Origin: Lateolabrax maculatus | Taxonomy: Eukaryota; Chordata; Actinopteri; Acropomatiformes; Lateolabracidae | Reading direction: 5' to 3' | Length of the DNA: 64,000 nucleotides | Assembly: GCA_031216445.1 (NCBI GenBank) | Contig: CM062208.1 | Location: forward strand, 6,343,501 to 6,407,500 | Shown: positions 21,674 to 33,115 of the stretch, piece by piece | How the letters are laid out: each line of letters opens with the position of its first letter | Numbering within the stretch: the stretch's first letter is position 1 | Program-made: the position numbers and the translations under genes | Notes under the pieces: model-generated | The model's input: only the letters and a program-made list of their open reading frames with translations | The model's database searches: none | What the model was told of the DNA's origin: nothing

Positions 21674-21708
<35 letters not shown>

Positions 21709-21709
21709 G
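21671..21709. repeat. (GT)n microsatellite
   Basis: GT tract of about 39 bases with one TT interruption, ending in a GCACGC block. Confidence 0.92.
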
Positions 21710-21948
21710 CACGCTAGTGAACACACTGCTTCAGTGTCTTTTTCACCGCTGGGACTCTCAGACCAGCATGAGTAAGCAACCAGTCGGATTTACAGCATAT
21801 TGATTAAATTAGCATTCGTTCCACAACCTGAATATTAACTCATCCAACACACACACGTGCACACACACGAACCCCCACACATTAACATGCATACACAAAC
21901 ACACACAGCCTTGTCACGAAAGTGTGCACACAGGCTATTATGAATTCA

Positions 21949-21950
<2 letters not shown>

Positions 21951-21983
<33 letters not shown>

Positions 21984-22283
21984 GCATACAGCAGGCGCAC
22001 ACACCAAGAAGTGATTAATTTCTCCTCAGAGAAAGAAAATTGACTCTACAGAAAAAAACGTCTGTCATGAGGCCTGAGGAGCGTCTGGTTTGTAGGTCGG
22101 TGAAAAATGGCAGCAGACGATGATCACCTGTCCACTCCCTGGGGGGAAAAGAGGGTGTTTTTATTTCTCCAGGGAATATTGACATCACTGTTTCCCAGAA
22201 ACACTCTGCAGCACATTTATGCAGGAGGTTGTCCAGTCTTCTTTTAACAAAAACACACACACACATGCACACACACACACACA
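21951..22283. repeat. Pair of (CA)n microsatellites
   Basis: CA tracts at about 21951-21981 and 22251-22283 flank roughly 270 bases of unique sequence; more degenerate CA blocks precede them from 21846. Confidence 0.9.
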
Positions 22284-23264
22284 AATACGTAAATACACTT
22301 ACTTTTACCAAAAACAGTACAGTGTTCACACCCGGCGCCCAGTGACTTGCTTATCCTTTGTCTGTACAGCAGCAATTACAAAACTTTCCATCCAATTAAT
22401 TTGTTGTAGAAACATGACCGAGCTTGTTGTTTCCTCTTTCCTTTACTCAATAAGCTCTCCCCTGGAAAAATGCTAACGTCAACATAACAACTCTTTCACC
22501 ACCCTCTAGGACACAGTTTTATGTGTGCATGCTACATCAAATGAGCCTAATTCTCTGAAGTTGAACAGTTGCTTGGACAGAATTGAGGAAAAAAATACCT
22601 AATTGAAAAATGAATGAGGTCCAGCAAGGAAGAGAACTATCACAATGCTCTAAGTATAAAGGCAAATAAGAAACTGTATCTATAAGTGTATAATTCCACC
22701 CACAGTATTGTTGCCATTTTGATCCAGAAAATACAGAATAGGTTAAACCAAAAAAAAAAAAAAAACATTTTTGAAAGGTGATACGGATTTTTAGACTTGA
22801 TCATATTTAATTCATTTAATTTGACAATTTTTCACATATCATTCATACACTCCATAAACAGTACTCAGTATATCATTTTTACTATTCAACCACACATTGT
22901 TAAAATTTGTTGAAGACACCTTGGTTAAACTACTGAAACAATCTCATTAACATTCATGAACTATCTTCATATACCAGCCTAGCAGGGAACTAATGATGTG
23001 CTCTAATGAGGCTTTCAGGATAATTCACAAAACTGCCTTGTTTCCTCTCCCTTTGCTCCTTTTCCTGTTGACAGTTTTTATTCCTACATTTCCTGTGTCT
23101 GTCATTTATGTTTTCCCATGCTGTTATCTACAAATCTGCCATCCACATTTATAATGAATAACCTTTTTGCCATTTGGGGGCGGTAGAACAAGCTGTAAAC
23201 ACAACGCTGATATATTGTCACCTTATAAAGTGGTTATGTTTAATGTGTTAATAAACTGTTGCCT

Positions 23265-23495
23265 TTATACACATCCAACAAACACTGAACAACATTAGCA
23301 TTCATTTAGAGGTCCAATATTCACTTTCCTTTTAGCTTTGGTTTGGTCTCTTCCATTTTATGATAAATATATGTGGCTCCACAAAGCTCACCAGCTAGTC
23401 ACTAACTGGTCCGTCTGCTGTCTGTGCAGATAGCGTACAGTGGGTTTATTTGCCAAAAATAGCTGCCTGCTGCTGGAAATTATGAGAACTATATT
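23265..23495 (-). mobile_element. Dispersed repeat family R2, reverse copy
   Basis: Reverse complement of the same family as 17905-18135: 'aacattagcattcattt', 'ggtccaatattcac', 'ttggtctcttcc', 'ctcaccagctagtcactaac' appear in the order expected for the opposite strand. It is diverged and lacks the 'aaagagcc' block. Edges are approximate. Confidence 0.6.
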
Positions 23496-26204
23496 GACGA
23501 ATGACAAAACTGAAAAATACAATGCCTTAAAAACAAAACAATGACCTGAAAGACTCCAGAATTGTCCGTCTGAATGGAACTACAGAGTTGTTGGTGAAGC
23601 TGGTGAAGTGTACGACAGTCAGTGACACGAGCAAGACTGCCTGCATTTTCACGTGACATCTTCCTTGTTGTCTTTTAAGAAACAAATTCAGTTTCCATGC
23701 ACTTTTGTTAAATAAGGGATCATTTGTCTGTTGCCTTGTTTTAACTTCCTTCTACAAGGATAAGAGAATGCAACCCTTCACCATGAATTATATCCCACAG
23801 TCACACTGCACTTGTGTTAAATGTGGATGTGTGATTTAACTTCACTGGCTGCACTGGTGGGACTTCCACCACTGAGACACTCACTTTATCCACATGCACA
23901 GCATGTACAAAATATTTTCTCGGTTACTTTGCTGGGATTGACTGAATTTTCCCAAGGCAGCATGAAAGTTCAAGCAGTCTATCTTGAAATCCGTTATCCC
24001 TGCCCATCTGCTACTCCTGGCAGGTTTAAAGCAAACAATCAAACTGAACATGATTGTTTGTGAAACCTGTGAAACCATGTGCCGCTGAGAACCGGATGAT
24101 TTCAGGGAACAGCAGAGCTTCAACCAGAGAGGGCGGATTTAATCAGATGTCTCACCTAGACTGAGATTCAAATGGCCCAACACTTTTGTTTGAGATGGTT
24201 GAAATCACCTCTCTTGTTGCACTCGTATTGTAATTTAGTTCTTCCAATTTATCCGGTCCGCTCTTTGACAAACCAGAGAGTGCAACAGCTCCTAGACTGC
24301 ATGGACAGTAAGGTAAAAGAAACAAATTCTAACTCATGGCCAAAGTAAAAGTAAATGTGTGTTCAGGCTGAATGTGAAGCAAATTTATGAGGTGGAGCAG
24401 TTGCATAAAAAGTCGGTGGTAAGATGCAAGAGGACACGCAGATTGGCTCTAGGTTGGACAAATTACAGCGAAGATGCATCCATGTGAGGCTGAAATGTTT
24501 CAACTTGAGTGGAAGATTTCGGCTTTTCCAGAGTTTTTATGACTCAGTGACAGAGACAAGTGGAAAGAGCAGAGCAACTGCAGGAAAATAAGAGAAGGAC
24601 GTTCCTGTTAAACACATGCAACTAGAAACACTCCACACAAACACTTAGTGCCTTGGTTGCTATCTCGAATGAGAGATTACATTGAGTTACAGAAGCTGGT
24701 GGAACAGAAGCTAGCCCGGATATGACAGCATATTTTTTAGGTGTATTTGAGTGCGTCTGTGTTTTTGTTTTACTGTAGTTATAATATGCACTGTACTTTA
24801 AATATAATTCTAAAATTCAATATTATCATAGGCCTATTATCTATATACTTTGTATTTCATGTCTAAATGTGCATGTTGTGATGAAACTGAATCTCTTCCT
24901 CTGCCTCCCTCCCTTCCTCCTCCATTCACAGCTTCCCTTGCCACTGTAAGATGTGACATAATGCAGTTATCACCATGGAGATCACTTGGCGATGGACCCT
25001 CTCTGGACAATGTCAACAGCCTCCATCTCTCTCTCTCTGTAGATTTGATTCCAGGCTTGAGAGTTGCTGTGAGCCAAAGCAGATGGACGACTCCTACACG
25101 CCTACACCAGAATTTAAAAAGTGAAATTCAAGGGCAGGATTTTTTCAACAGTACACCTTCTGAGAAATTGTGTGGATGCTAAACAACAAAGCTCACATAA
25201 ACATCAGCTCAGCAGTTTTGTGTTACCAACAAGACTGTCGATAAAGTTCCATTATTTAAACCAGAAAGAGCACTACTGTAAAGCTGCAATAACCTCCCAT
25301 TTCAAATTAATTAAACTGAAAAGCTAGTGGCAGTGACTTATGCTTATCAAGGGTGGAAGCATCATTCCTACAAAACCAAAGGCAGAAAACAGCAATCCTG
25401 CTCGGCTAATGTGAGCTTGATAATATAAGTAACCTTGTGTATTTCAATATACCAAAAAAGTGCTGATGTCTGGGCTTCTCAAAAAGCATTTAACGAATCT
25501 GGAGTTGGTGTAAAAACAGACAAATTGTGCATTCATGTTTGTTTTGGTTGAGGATGTAAGCTTTAGGATGTCTCATTAGATTGATTTCTTGCTGCAGTTT
25601 TAGTGAAACATTGTAATAATTTGAATCCTGTTTTTCATGCTGGCTTTGACATACTACTGTATGTTGTGACATATTTTTTAATTAGCACAAATAAATGAAA
25701 ATGAAATACATTTCACCAGCTAATGATAAGATTTGGAAATGTTTCTGTGCACACTCAACAAAAGAAGCAACTGTAACACACTGAAGAAAAATGTCACAGA
25801 CATCTTGAGTGAAAATCATCCTGAAATTGAGTTGCTGGGTTAAAAGAAACCAACATTATCTGTAAGAAACGGGGATCAAACAGCAATCTCTCAGGTTTAA
25901 AGTCAGACGTTTAGTCGCACCACTGAGACACATATCATGGACCGACCTCCTCACACATGTGCTGTCGTTTTTCTTCGGAGCACAGTCAATATAAAATCTG
26001 AAAACCAAAGATGACCAAGATGTTAACTGAGGATCTCCCTTCTTTAGAAAGTAAAATTCTATTCTATTTGATCTATTTCTATATTTTCTATTCTTTTATG
26101 ATCATAGCATTCTATAACTTAACTTTATTACCCTTCTTAAGCATAGTCAACAGTTTATACACTGTTGTAAATTATATTAGTCGGCTGGTAACCATAGCAA
26201 CAAT
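23496..26204. other. Non-coding stretch
   Basis: No supported gene. A 110-codon open frame at 24850-25182 contains a pyrimidine-rich segment ending in CACAG near 24930, but has no recognisable domain. Nothing else stands out. Confidence 0.5.
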
Positions 26205-26235
26205 ATCCGAATCAGAATCAGAACTGGGTTTATTG
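26205..26235. mobile_element. Short retroelement tail-like fragment
   Basis: 'gaatcagaatcagaactggg' plus 'tttattg' resembles the 5' part of the fragment at 20405-20530. Too short to classify. Confidence 0.4.
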
Positions 26236-26612
26236 TAAAGTACTGAAGCTGATGCTTATAAGCAATTTTACCATTACTTTCATTTCTTTTGTCCATCCTT
26301 AAATTGCATGAGTGAGAGTATTGCCTTGATTTGATTGGTTCAGCTCCTTTTCATAGTCTACTGTAATAAAGTATTATAAAATTACGTTAAAGTCTATTAA
26401 TGGTACTCAACAAGATAATAGAGCCAGAGAGTGAGGGTTAAAACATCTGTGTTCATGATCTTGTAGCTCGGGGAGAACAGAGATGGAGACAGAGATTGAA
26501 AGAGAGAGGAGAATGAGAAGGAAATAAGGTCCAGTGCGTCCTAGAATAGAAAAAGAAAATCCATTTATTCTGAGAGGCCTGTGGGGCTGGAGGTAGCAGG
26601 AATCCACTGTTA

Positions 26613-26615
<3 letters not shown>

Positions 26616-26662
<47 letters not shown>

Positions 26663-26818
26663 CTCTCATCCTACTGGAGAAAATGAATTCTTTTCCGCCT
26701 TTTCCTCTTTTTCCCCCCTTTACCTTTTTGCCTCTGTCAGCGCAACCGCCACAACTCCAACCTGGCCACAAATCCCTTCACGCACACACACACACACACA
26801 CAAACACACACACGCACA
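26616..26818. repeat. (CA)n microsatellites
   Basis: A pure (AC)n tract at 26616-26659 and a second, interrupted one at about 26780-26818, separated by a pyrimidine-rich stretch. They give rise to a 155-codon Thr-His/Arg-Glu-rich open frame that is low-complexity only. Confidence 0.95.
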
Positions 26819-26933
26819 GAGTCACTCACCTGGTCACCGGCCTGAGGGGTTGTGATGCTGTTTCACTCTTGCAGGGGTCTCTGTTTCCTGTCTGGCCGGC
26901 CACAGAGAATAGGAGGCCATCAATAATTCTGCT

Positions 26934-27130
26934 GAGAGGAGAGGAGAGGAGAGGAGAGGAGAGGAGAGAGGGAACCAGGAGAATAAGGGAGAAAAAGAGT
27001 GAAACAAAGAGGAGAGAGGACAGAAAGAACTCAAAGTGGAGGAAATAAGGTTAAGAAAAAGGCAGAAGCAAAAACAAGAAGAAGAAAGGAGATGGGAAGA
27101 AGCAATGAGGGAGCAGGAGAGGAGGTAAAT
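26934..27130. repeat. (GAGAG)n pentamer array and purine-rich tract
   Basis: About six near-perfect copies of the pentamer GAGGA (26936-26968), grading into a G/A-rich tract that continues to about 27125. Confidence 0.9.
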
Positions 27131-27269
27131 ACAGGACCTTTTACTTGTAACATAGTATTTTTACATTGTGGTTTTACTGCTTTAACTTTTAATACTTCTA
27201 CCACCACTGAGATTATATAGAGACAAAAGTCAAATATCATCTTTTTTTGCCCTCTTCTTCATTACGCTC

Positions 27270-27480
27270 CATGCTGAGTTGATTCTCCCTCCTCCCCATT
27301 TCACCTCAAACCCTCTTCTCCCCCCCACCCCCCCCTTCCATTACCTTCTCTCACCCAAACTAAATCTTTTTCCTCTTCTTCCTCCTTCATTTCTCCTGTA
27401 TCCACCTTTCCCTTCTGTCCCTGTCAACCTATTTCCTTCTCCTCTAATCCGCCAACCTTCAAACCACCTCTAAACCTTCC
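27270..27480. repeat. C/T-rich tract
   Basis: Polypyrimidine sequence with C runs at about 27318-27337. Together with the purine-rich tract just before it, this gives a purine/pyrimidine strand switch near 27200. Confidence 0.8.
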
Positions 27481-30400
27481 AAAGTCCAGACTTACCTTGT
27501 GTTCTCCTCCATTCACTGAAATATCACCTGTCAAACACTGATATTACCCCCACCTGACAGCCACACCAGAAATGTCATGTCAGTGGTGAGTTTGTATGTC
27601 TTATCCACACATTTCCACACACCTTAATGTGCAGTTTCAGTTTAAGCATAAAAAAAACATGGAGGCAAATACCAGACATTTGAGAAAAAGCTGAAATATC
27701 ACAAAAGAGGTTTTGTGCTTGGCTGAGATAGAAAAGATATATATAAAAAATATGTGATAAAGACTTGGAATACACTTTATTTTGACTTTCTTACTTTTTG
27801 ACTCTCTTTCTTACTTTCTTACTGTAGACAAAGTATTAATGTGAAGCTGCCACTGATCATTACATGCCTCCAGCTTTATGTGGGACTGCACAGCATTATT
27901 ATCCCTTTTCCCGCGTCCCACATATTAGGACAATGTCCTGCATTTAATTGGCTCTAGTTTTCAAAACTCAAACTACTGCTGCAGGACAGACGCTTCTCTA
28001 CAATCTGTCTTTTATCATATGGCTGTGAAGAAAGCGGGAAAGGCTGTCATCACAGGTCTGTGTTTGATGTCAGTCAAACACAGACCTGTGATGTGGTGGG
28101 TCGAGTGCAGGTTAGTCTCACGTAGCCAGACCACATCTCCACAGGGCTGTGTCAGTGCTGGAGAATGGTCCACCATAGTGGCCGATAAAAAAACACTTCA
28201 GGTAAGAGACGAAATGCGTTTATTTAAAAAAATCAATACACACAGCATCATCACACCAGGTGGGAAGCAGTACAAAGCACCCGAGTTACTGGTGCTTCAT
28301 TAATTATGTAATCTGGTCATGTCCATATGAATAAATCTGCATGAAGTTAGTTGATGGAAACACATGCTGAGGGACATTTTATTTAGCAGAAATTGCACAA
28401 ATGTGTTTTTATGTGTTCAATATTTAATTTACTCATCACTAGTTGTCCTTTTAAAGAGAACCCACCAGACAGTCTTACCCAGACTGATTAATATCAGCAA
28501 TGCCATCAAACAGTATTAAACAAAACAAAACAAGTTTTCACAGCAGACAAAACATCCACAGAACCATTTCAAATCACTCCGTATGTTCCAAACAATCAAA
28601 TGATTAAGCTTTTAATGCCACAGCACAATGTTTCATTGACTAACTGGCACTGTGATAAAAATGGGTTTGTTCCAAATTGTATGTAACCACCCGAGTGTTG
28701 AAAATTACAATAAACAGTATGTAACATAAAGAGGGGCGCTACTGAATAAATATTATATAAAAGAAAAAAGAAAATGTGAGTCATTTCAGCACTTGGTTTG
28801 TGTTGAGCTCGATATTTGAAGATGTTTGGCGGCTGTAAAACTTCTCGGCCAACGATCTCTGTTGGTTAGTTGCATTTGTAAGCAGAGCAGGCTGCGCGTC
28901 ACCGCGGTTCCAGATGACTCTTACTGAAAACAATGAATGTTGCATTTAACTTGATCCCTTCAATCATGTTTATTGGTCTACATGTTTCAAAAGCACCTTC
29001 AGGTCAAACCTTTATTGCTCATCACACTGAAAGTCCAGTTTACCATCAGCCACATACCAACACAGTGTGACTGATTCTTTTGATTTTTTTAGTCCCTTCT
29101 GGCTTCAGCTTCTGATGGGATCCTTTTGAAGGGCACTTTGGAAGTAATTACCCATCTGAAAAGAGAATTTTGAGAAGATAAATCTGCATATATGGCTCTG
29201 CCTGTGTTTTGTGCAGACTAAACCATATAAATAAGAAATGGACTTGGAAATGGTCTTTGTGAAGCATTAAAAAATAAATGTTTTGGTGATATGTTGTGAT
29301 TTAAGTTGGTGGATAGACCACACATACTGTAGCCTCAAAGATTCCCATATTGTTGGATCAATAGCTAATTTTTATATTTTCATGCCTAAATTTTATATCC
29401 ACAAACGTAAGTTCACCACCTAGTTTGCTGCCTTTCCTTTCAGAAAAACAAGGTCTTTTGCACGCTTTAAGCCATATGAAGAACCATAAACATGCCTTAC
29501 TACTGCCTCGATTCTCGATACTAGAATTAATTAATGTAGACCGGTATTTATTACATTACATTATTATTTAATTATTTTTCTTCTCCACTTTCTATTGATT
29601 TTTAATAACAGTTACAAATACAATGTCACTATGTCTTTTTTTACTTGTACCCTATGTTGTTGTATGTTTTGTAGTGATTCTCATGTGTTTGTGTAATACA
29701 TCGCTGTTGTTCTCTTTCTATATTATATTCAGATTTTGCTGATAAAGACAGAAAAAAAAGAATGAGTTTACACTTGACCTGACCTGCATGTCTTTATCCT
29801 GCGATGGGACAATGTTAACTACTGAGCCACCATGCTCTTCTGATTAACTGACGATGAATTGTTAATTAAAATTAATTGTCTAATTAAACTAGAATTGCAT
29901 ATGCAGTCTCAGAAGTGTAATAAACGTCTTCACATCAGCTCAGCTTCATCAGCGGGGGGCCAAATAGGTGAGAAAAGGCCCATATCCAGCTCTGGGCCTC
30001 CAGGGCTGGTAATATTTACTGTTTCGGGGCCTGAAGTGATCTGTTTCTGTGGGACCAAACGTTCTAACAATACCCCCTTGTAATATAATGGTCAATGACT
30101 GTGCCGGTGATTCTGTGATGGAAATAGATTCTTATCAGTGACAAACAACAGAGGTAAATTTGGCTTTAGACCCAAAGGACGGTGGTATAGTTTAGGAATG
30201 AGACAGAAAATAAATCGGGATCTTGTGTGGAACGATAAAGACCTCTTAAAAATGAGTGAAGTTGTCCCCTTTATCCTGCTGCTAAACTACAGTATGGATG
30301 CAATCATTTCCAATAAGAGTCAAAGAGATATATATTGTCATCATTTTAGACACACACACTGCCACCGAATACCTCCAGAGACAAAAAAGCGGCGATTATT

Positions 30401-31156
30401 GGGAAATGAACTATATATGGGCAATTTGTCATATTACATTAATGGTGTGAGGTAATATGAGGTAGTGTTAGTAAAATTATTAACCATAAAACACAGAAGA
30501 GACTGGATTAGAGAGAGGGAGACAGACTACATTGGGGCCACTATATCCTGGACCTACTGACACATTGGAGACGGGGAGGAATTAGGTCAGGGCTCGAATG
30601 GTGAAGGTAATAGATGGCTACAACAGAGATTTATGTGCGACACCCTCTCTCTAGAGAGAAATAGAGAGGGAGAGACAGAGAGAGAGAAAGAGAGATGGGA
30701 GTTTGGTATTGGAACTAAATCAGACTGTCAGTTGGTGCTGAATTCTTCCTGAGGCGACAGAGGGAGGGAAGGAGGGAGGGAGGGAAGGAGGGAGGGAGAG
30801 AGATGGAGGGAAAAGAGAGCAGAGCAATGGAGAGAGAACTGGGACATGGAAAGGGAGAAGAATAATGATGGAGGAAGCAAAGAGGCTGAAAGAAAGATCA
30901 GGGTGGTGGAGTTCATGGGGCAGAAAACAGCACAGCCAGAGTGAGGACACAGCAGAGATGGGGAAGCTTTTAGATGATGTAACTTACTCTGTCATAGCAA
31001 AGGAGGGGGAGTTATTTCAGGCGTCCAGGGCTCCAGAAGTAAAACTCCCATTCATGTTCTGCATAGACATAGATCTGTGACTGGCAGCTGAAACACTCCC
31101 AAGGCTTAGATTAACAACTGTGTTAGAAAATATGTGGTTATTTGAGAAAAAGCTAA
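27481..31156. other. Non-coding stretch
   Basis: No supported gene. It contains the perfect hairpin at 28048-28093 and a GA-rich microsatellite region at about 30640-30830 with (GGGAGGAA)-type repeats. Open frames here are short or low-complexity. Confidence 0.5.
28048..28093. repeat. Perfect 20-bp inverted repeat with 6-nt loop
   Basis: 28048-28067 is an exact reverse complement of 28074-28093 with the loop TGTCAG. Core is 'cacaggtctgtgtttga' and its mirror. Pairing stops abruptly on both outer sides. A 20-bp stem is too short for a typical pri-miRNA hairpin, so I label it only as an inverted repeat. Confidence 0.9.
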
Positions 31157-31238
31157 AAAGGTACAAGACTGTGTACATAAAAACTTATAAAAGAGGGAAG
31201 CCAACTACGACCAAGGAGCATTTTGGTGGGAAACATCC
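31157..31238 (+). repeat. Dispersed repeat R5, copy 1
   Basis: Shares 'aaaggtacaaga' , 'tgtgtacataa' and 'gggaaacatcc' type blocks, in order, with 63226-63301. Both copies are open in the same frame and translate to related peptides (RYKTVYI here, RYKSVYI there; both end in a GxKHP motif). The family is not known to me. Confidence 0.6.
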
Positions 31239-32359
31239 AATCAAAGGGATAAAATGTAGTTTTGTGCACCGCTTACATCAATGTGAAGGTAAAGGTTACA
31301 CACATAGAAAACCTGATTCAGTAATTCACTCTCAGATTCTGAGGCAGTTTTAGATAAATGTAACTGTGGCGTACCAAACTCAAAGAAAAAACGTAGAAAT
31401 TTTTTGTTGATTTTAGTTGAAGCTGTGGTTGTGGTTGCTGGATGCAGTTAACTAATGCAGCATTTGACAACAATCTAAGAAATATGACAATTTTAAGAGT
31501 TGTTATTATTTTAAGTCATCTTATGAAAACCTGGACAGCTGCACAGATTTCATCCTCACTCATCCCCATTTTAGTGCTACTTTTCATGGATATAGTTAGG
31601 TAGCTAACTAATAAGATGATGAACATTATTTGGATCTTTTTATGATAAATGTTGCTTGGATTAAAGGTACTTTGACCATTTTTACACAATACAGCCATAT
31701 ACACAGTGTTATCTCCAGATTTTAATAATGATAAAACAATAATGCATTATGAGGGGAGAGTGATACAAATGTCACTGGATCAATTCAGGTCAAGGTCTTC
31801 CATTTTAAACCTCTCAAGTATTGATCAGTTTTACAGTGGCCTAATCCAATACACTGCATCCCATAAATCATATCCAACTTGTCATTATCCCATTTTAATA
31901 CGGACAAGTATGTCCCATGCATGTAATGTTCTAACCTTGATATAAGCAGGGTGTACTGCAGATGATTGACATTTCTCTCCCTCACTTAGACATCAACATC
32001 AACCCATCCAACACTGATTGGACAGATGCCCCATTTATGGGCCGCTGTTGATTTCAAACTGGAAAAACACAACTTACGTGCATTTCCCTGACGAAACCCC
32101 CAAATATAAAGACGTGTTTCTATAACACCAAAAACCAGTCACTTATAGAGTTTGGGATGACAGATTTGAGGTTTGACCTATTGCAGCCAAACAAAGTGTC
32201 TGATCAAGTCAACAACTGTCTATTCATCCTCTATGCTGCATACTCTTACTGTATTACAGGTCCTCCATACACCAACAAACCCATGTGCTTTAAGTGCTTT
32301 TTCACATGTGGAAACAAACTAAATTTGCTTTTTTTCATACTGTTGCTCAAGCACATTCT

Positions 32360-32396
32360 ACACACACACACACACACACACCCACACACCCACACA
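32360..32396. repeat. (CA)n microsatellite
   Basis: CA tract of about 37 bases with two CCC interruptions. Confidence 0.92.
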
Positions 32397-32994
32397 TAGT
32401 AATCAGTGTTACACTTGCTACCAGTGACCCTTATTGAAGGTTGTGTTAATGATGACTTAAACAAACAGTGTGTCTTTAGCTCCAGTCAATAGCTCTAAAC
32501 AGCCACGAGTCACATCACCCATTACAATTAGAGTAGAAATATTAGAACTGCTGCTATTGCACACATTGTCATTATGTGCACGTGTGTGTGTGTGCGCTTG
32601 TGCTAATGAAGGTATTGAAATTGTCATTAATGTGTTTGATGACTCAACACTAGGAGAGCAATTGGGTTTATGAAAGGCTCATTGCTTTCCATATTTCAGC
32701 CTTAAGCAATATAAATGTTTATGTGTTTTCTCATTGACATGTCCATTTAAAGCAGCTTCCAAAGACCTGACAGGCCATAACTAATTCTCTGAAGCGGTCG
32801 GCCCAACAGGGTTACACTGACACTCTGGGCTCCTCATAAAATGCTCCGATGTTTTCCCTATAGTCCAAAGTAGATACAGAGCAGTCAGTATCATCCACCC
32901 ATGATACATTACACCCATGTAGACACCCAAACACACCACAACCACTATATGTGATACATCTCATTACCTAACCATGGACATTACATGTTCCTAT

Positions 32995-33115
32995 AACAGC
33001 CCCCACTTCTCTGGTTTCAGCCTTTTCAACAGATTTTGGAATCTGGCTGCAGGGATTTGGTCCCATTCAGCAACAAGAACTTTAGTGAGGTTGGAAAACC
33101 ATTTCTTTAGAGTCA
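32995..33115 (-). mobile_element. Fragment of a fish DNA-transposon-like repeat
   Basis: 'gattttggaatctggctgca', 'gggatttggtcccattcagc' and 'caagaactttagtgaggt' match a widespread fish repeat I recall, in which these blocks occur in the same order. It is truncated on both sides. Superfamily and strand are uncertain. Confidence 0.5.

Noticed and set aside
26581..27048. 155-codon plus-strand frame
   Set aside because: Made of (CA)n and GAGAG repeats; low-complexity Thr-His and Arg-Glu only.
28048..28093. Candidate microRNA precursor
   Set aside because: The paired stem is only 20 bp, below the length of a normal pri-miRNA stem, and flanks do not extend the pairing; kept only as an inverted repeat.
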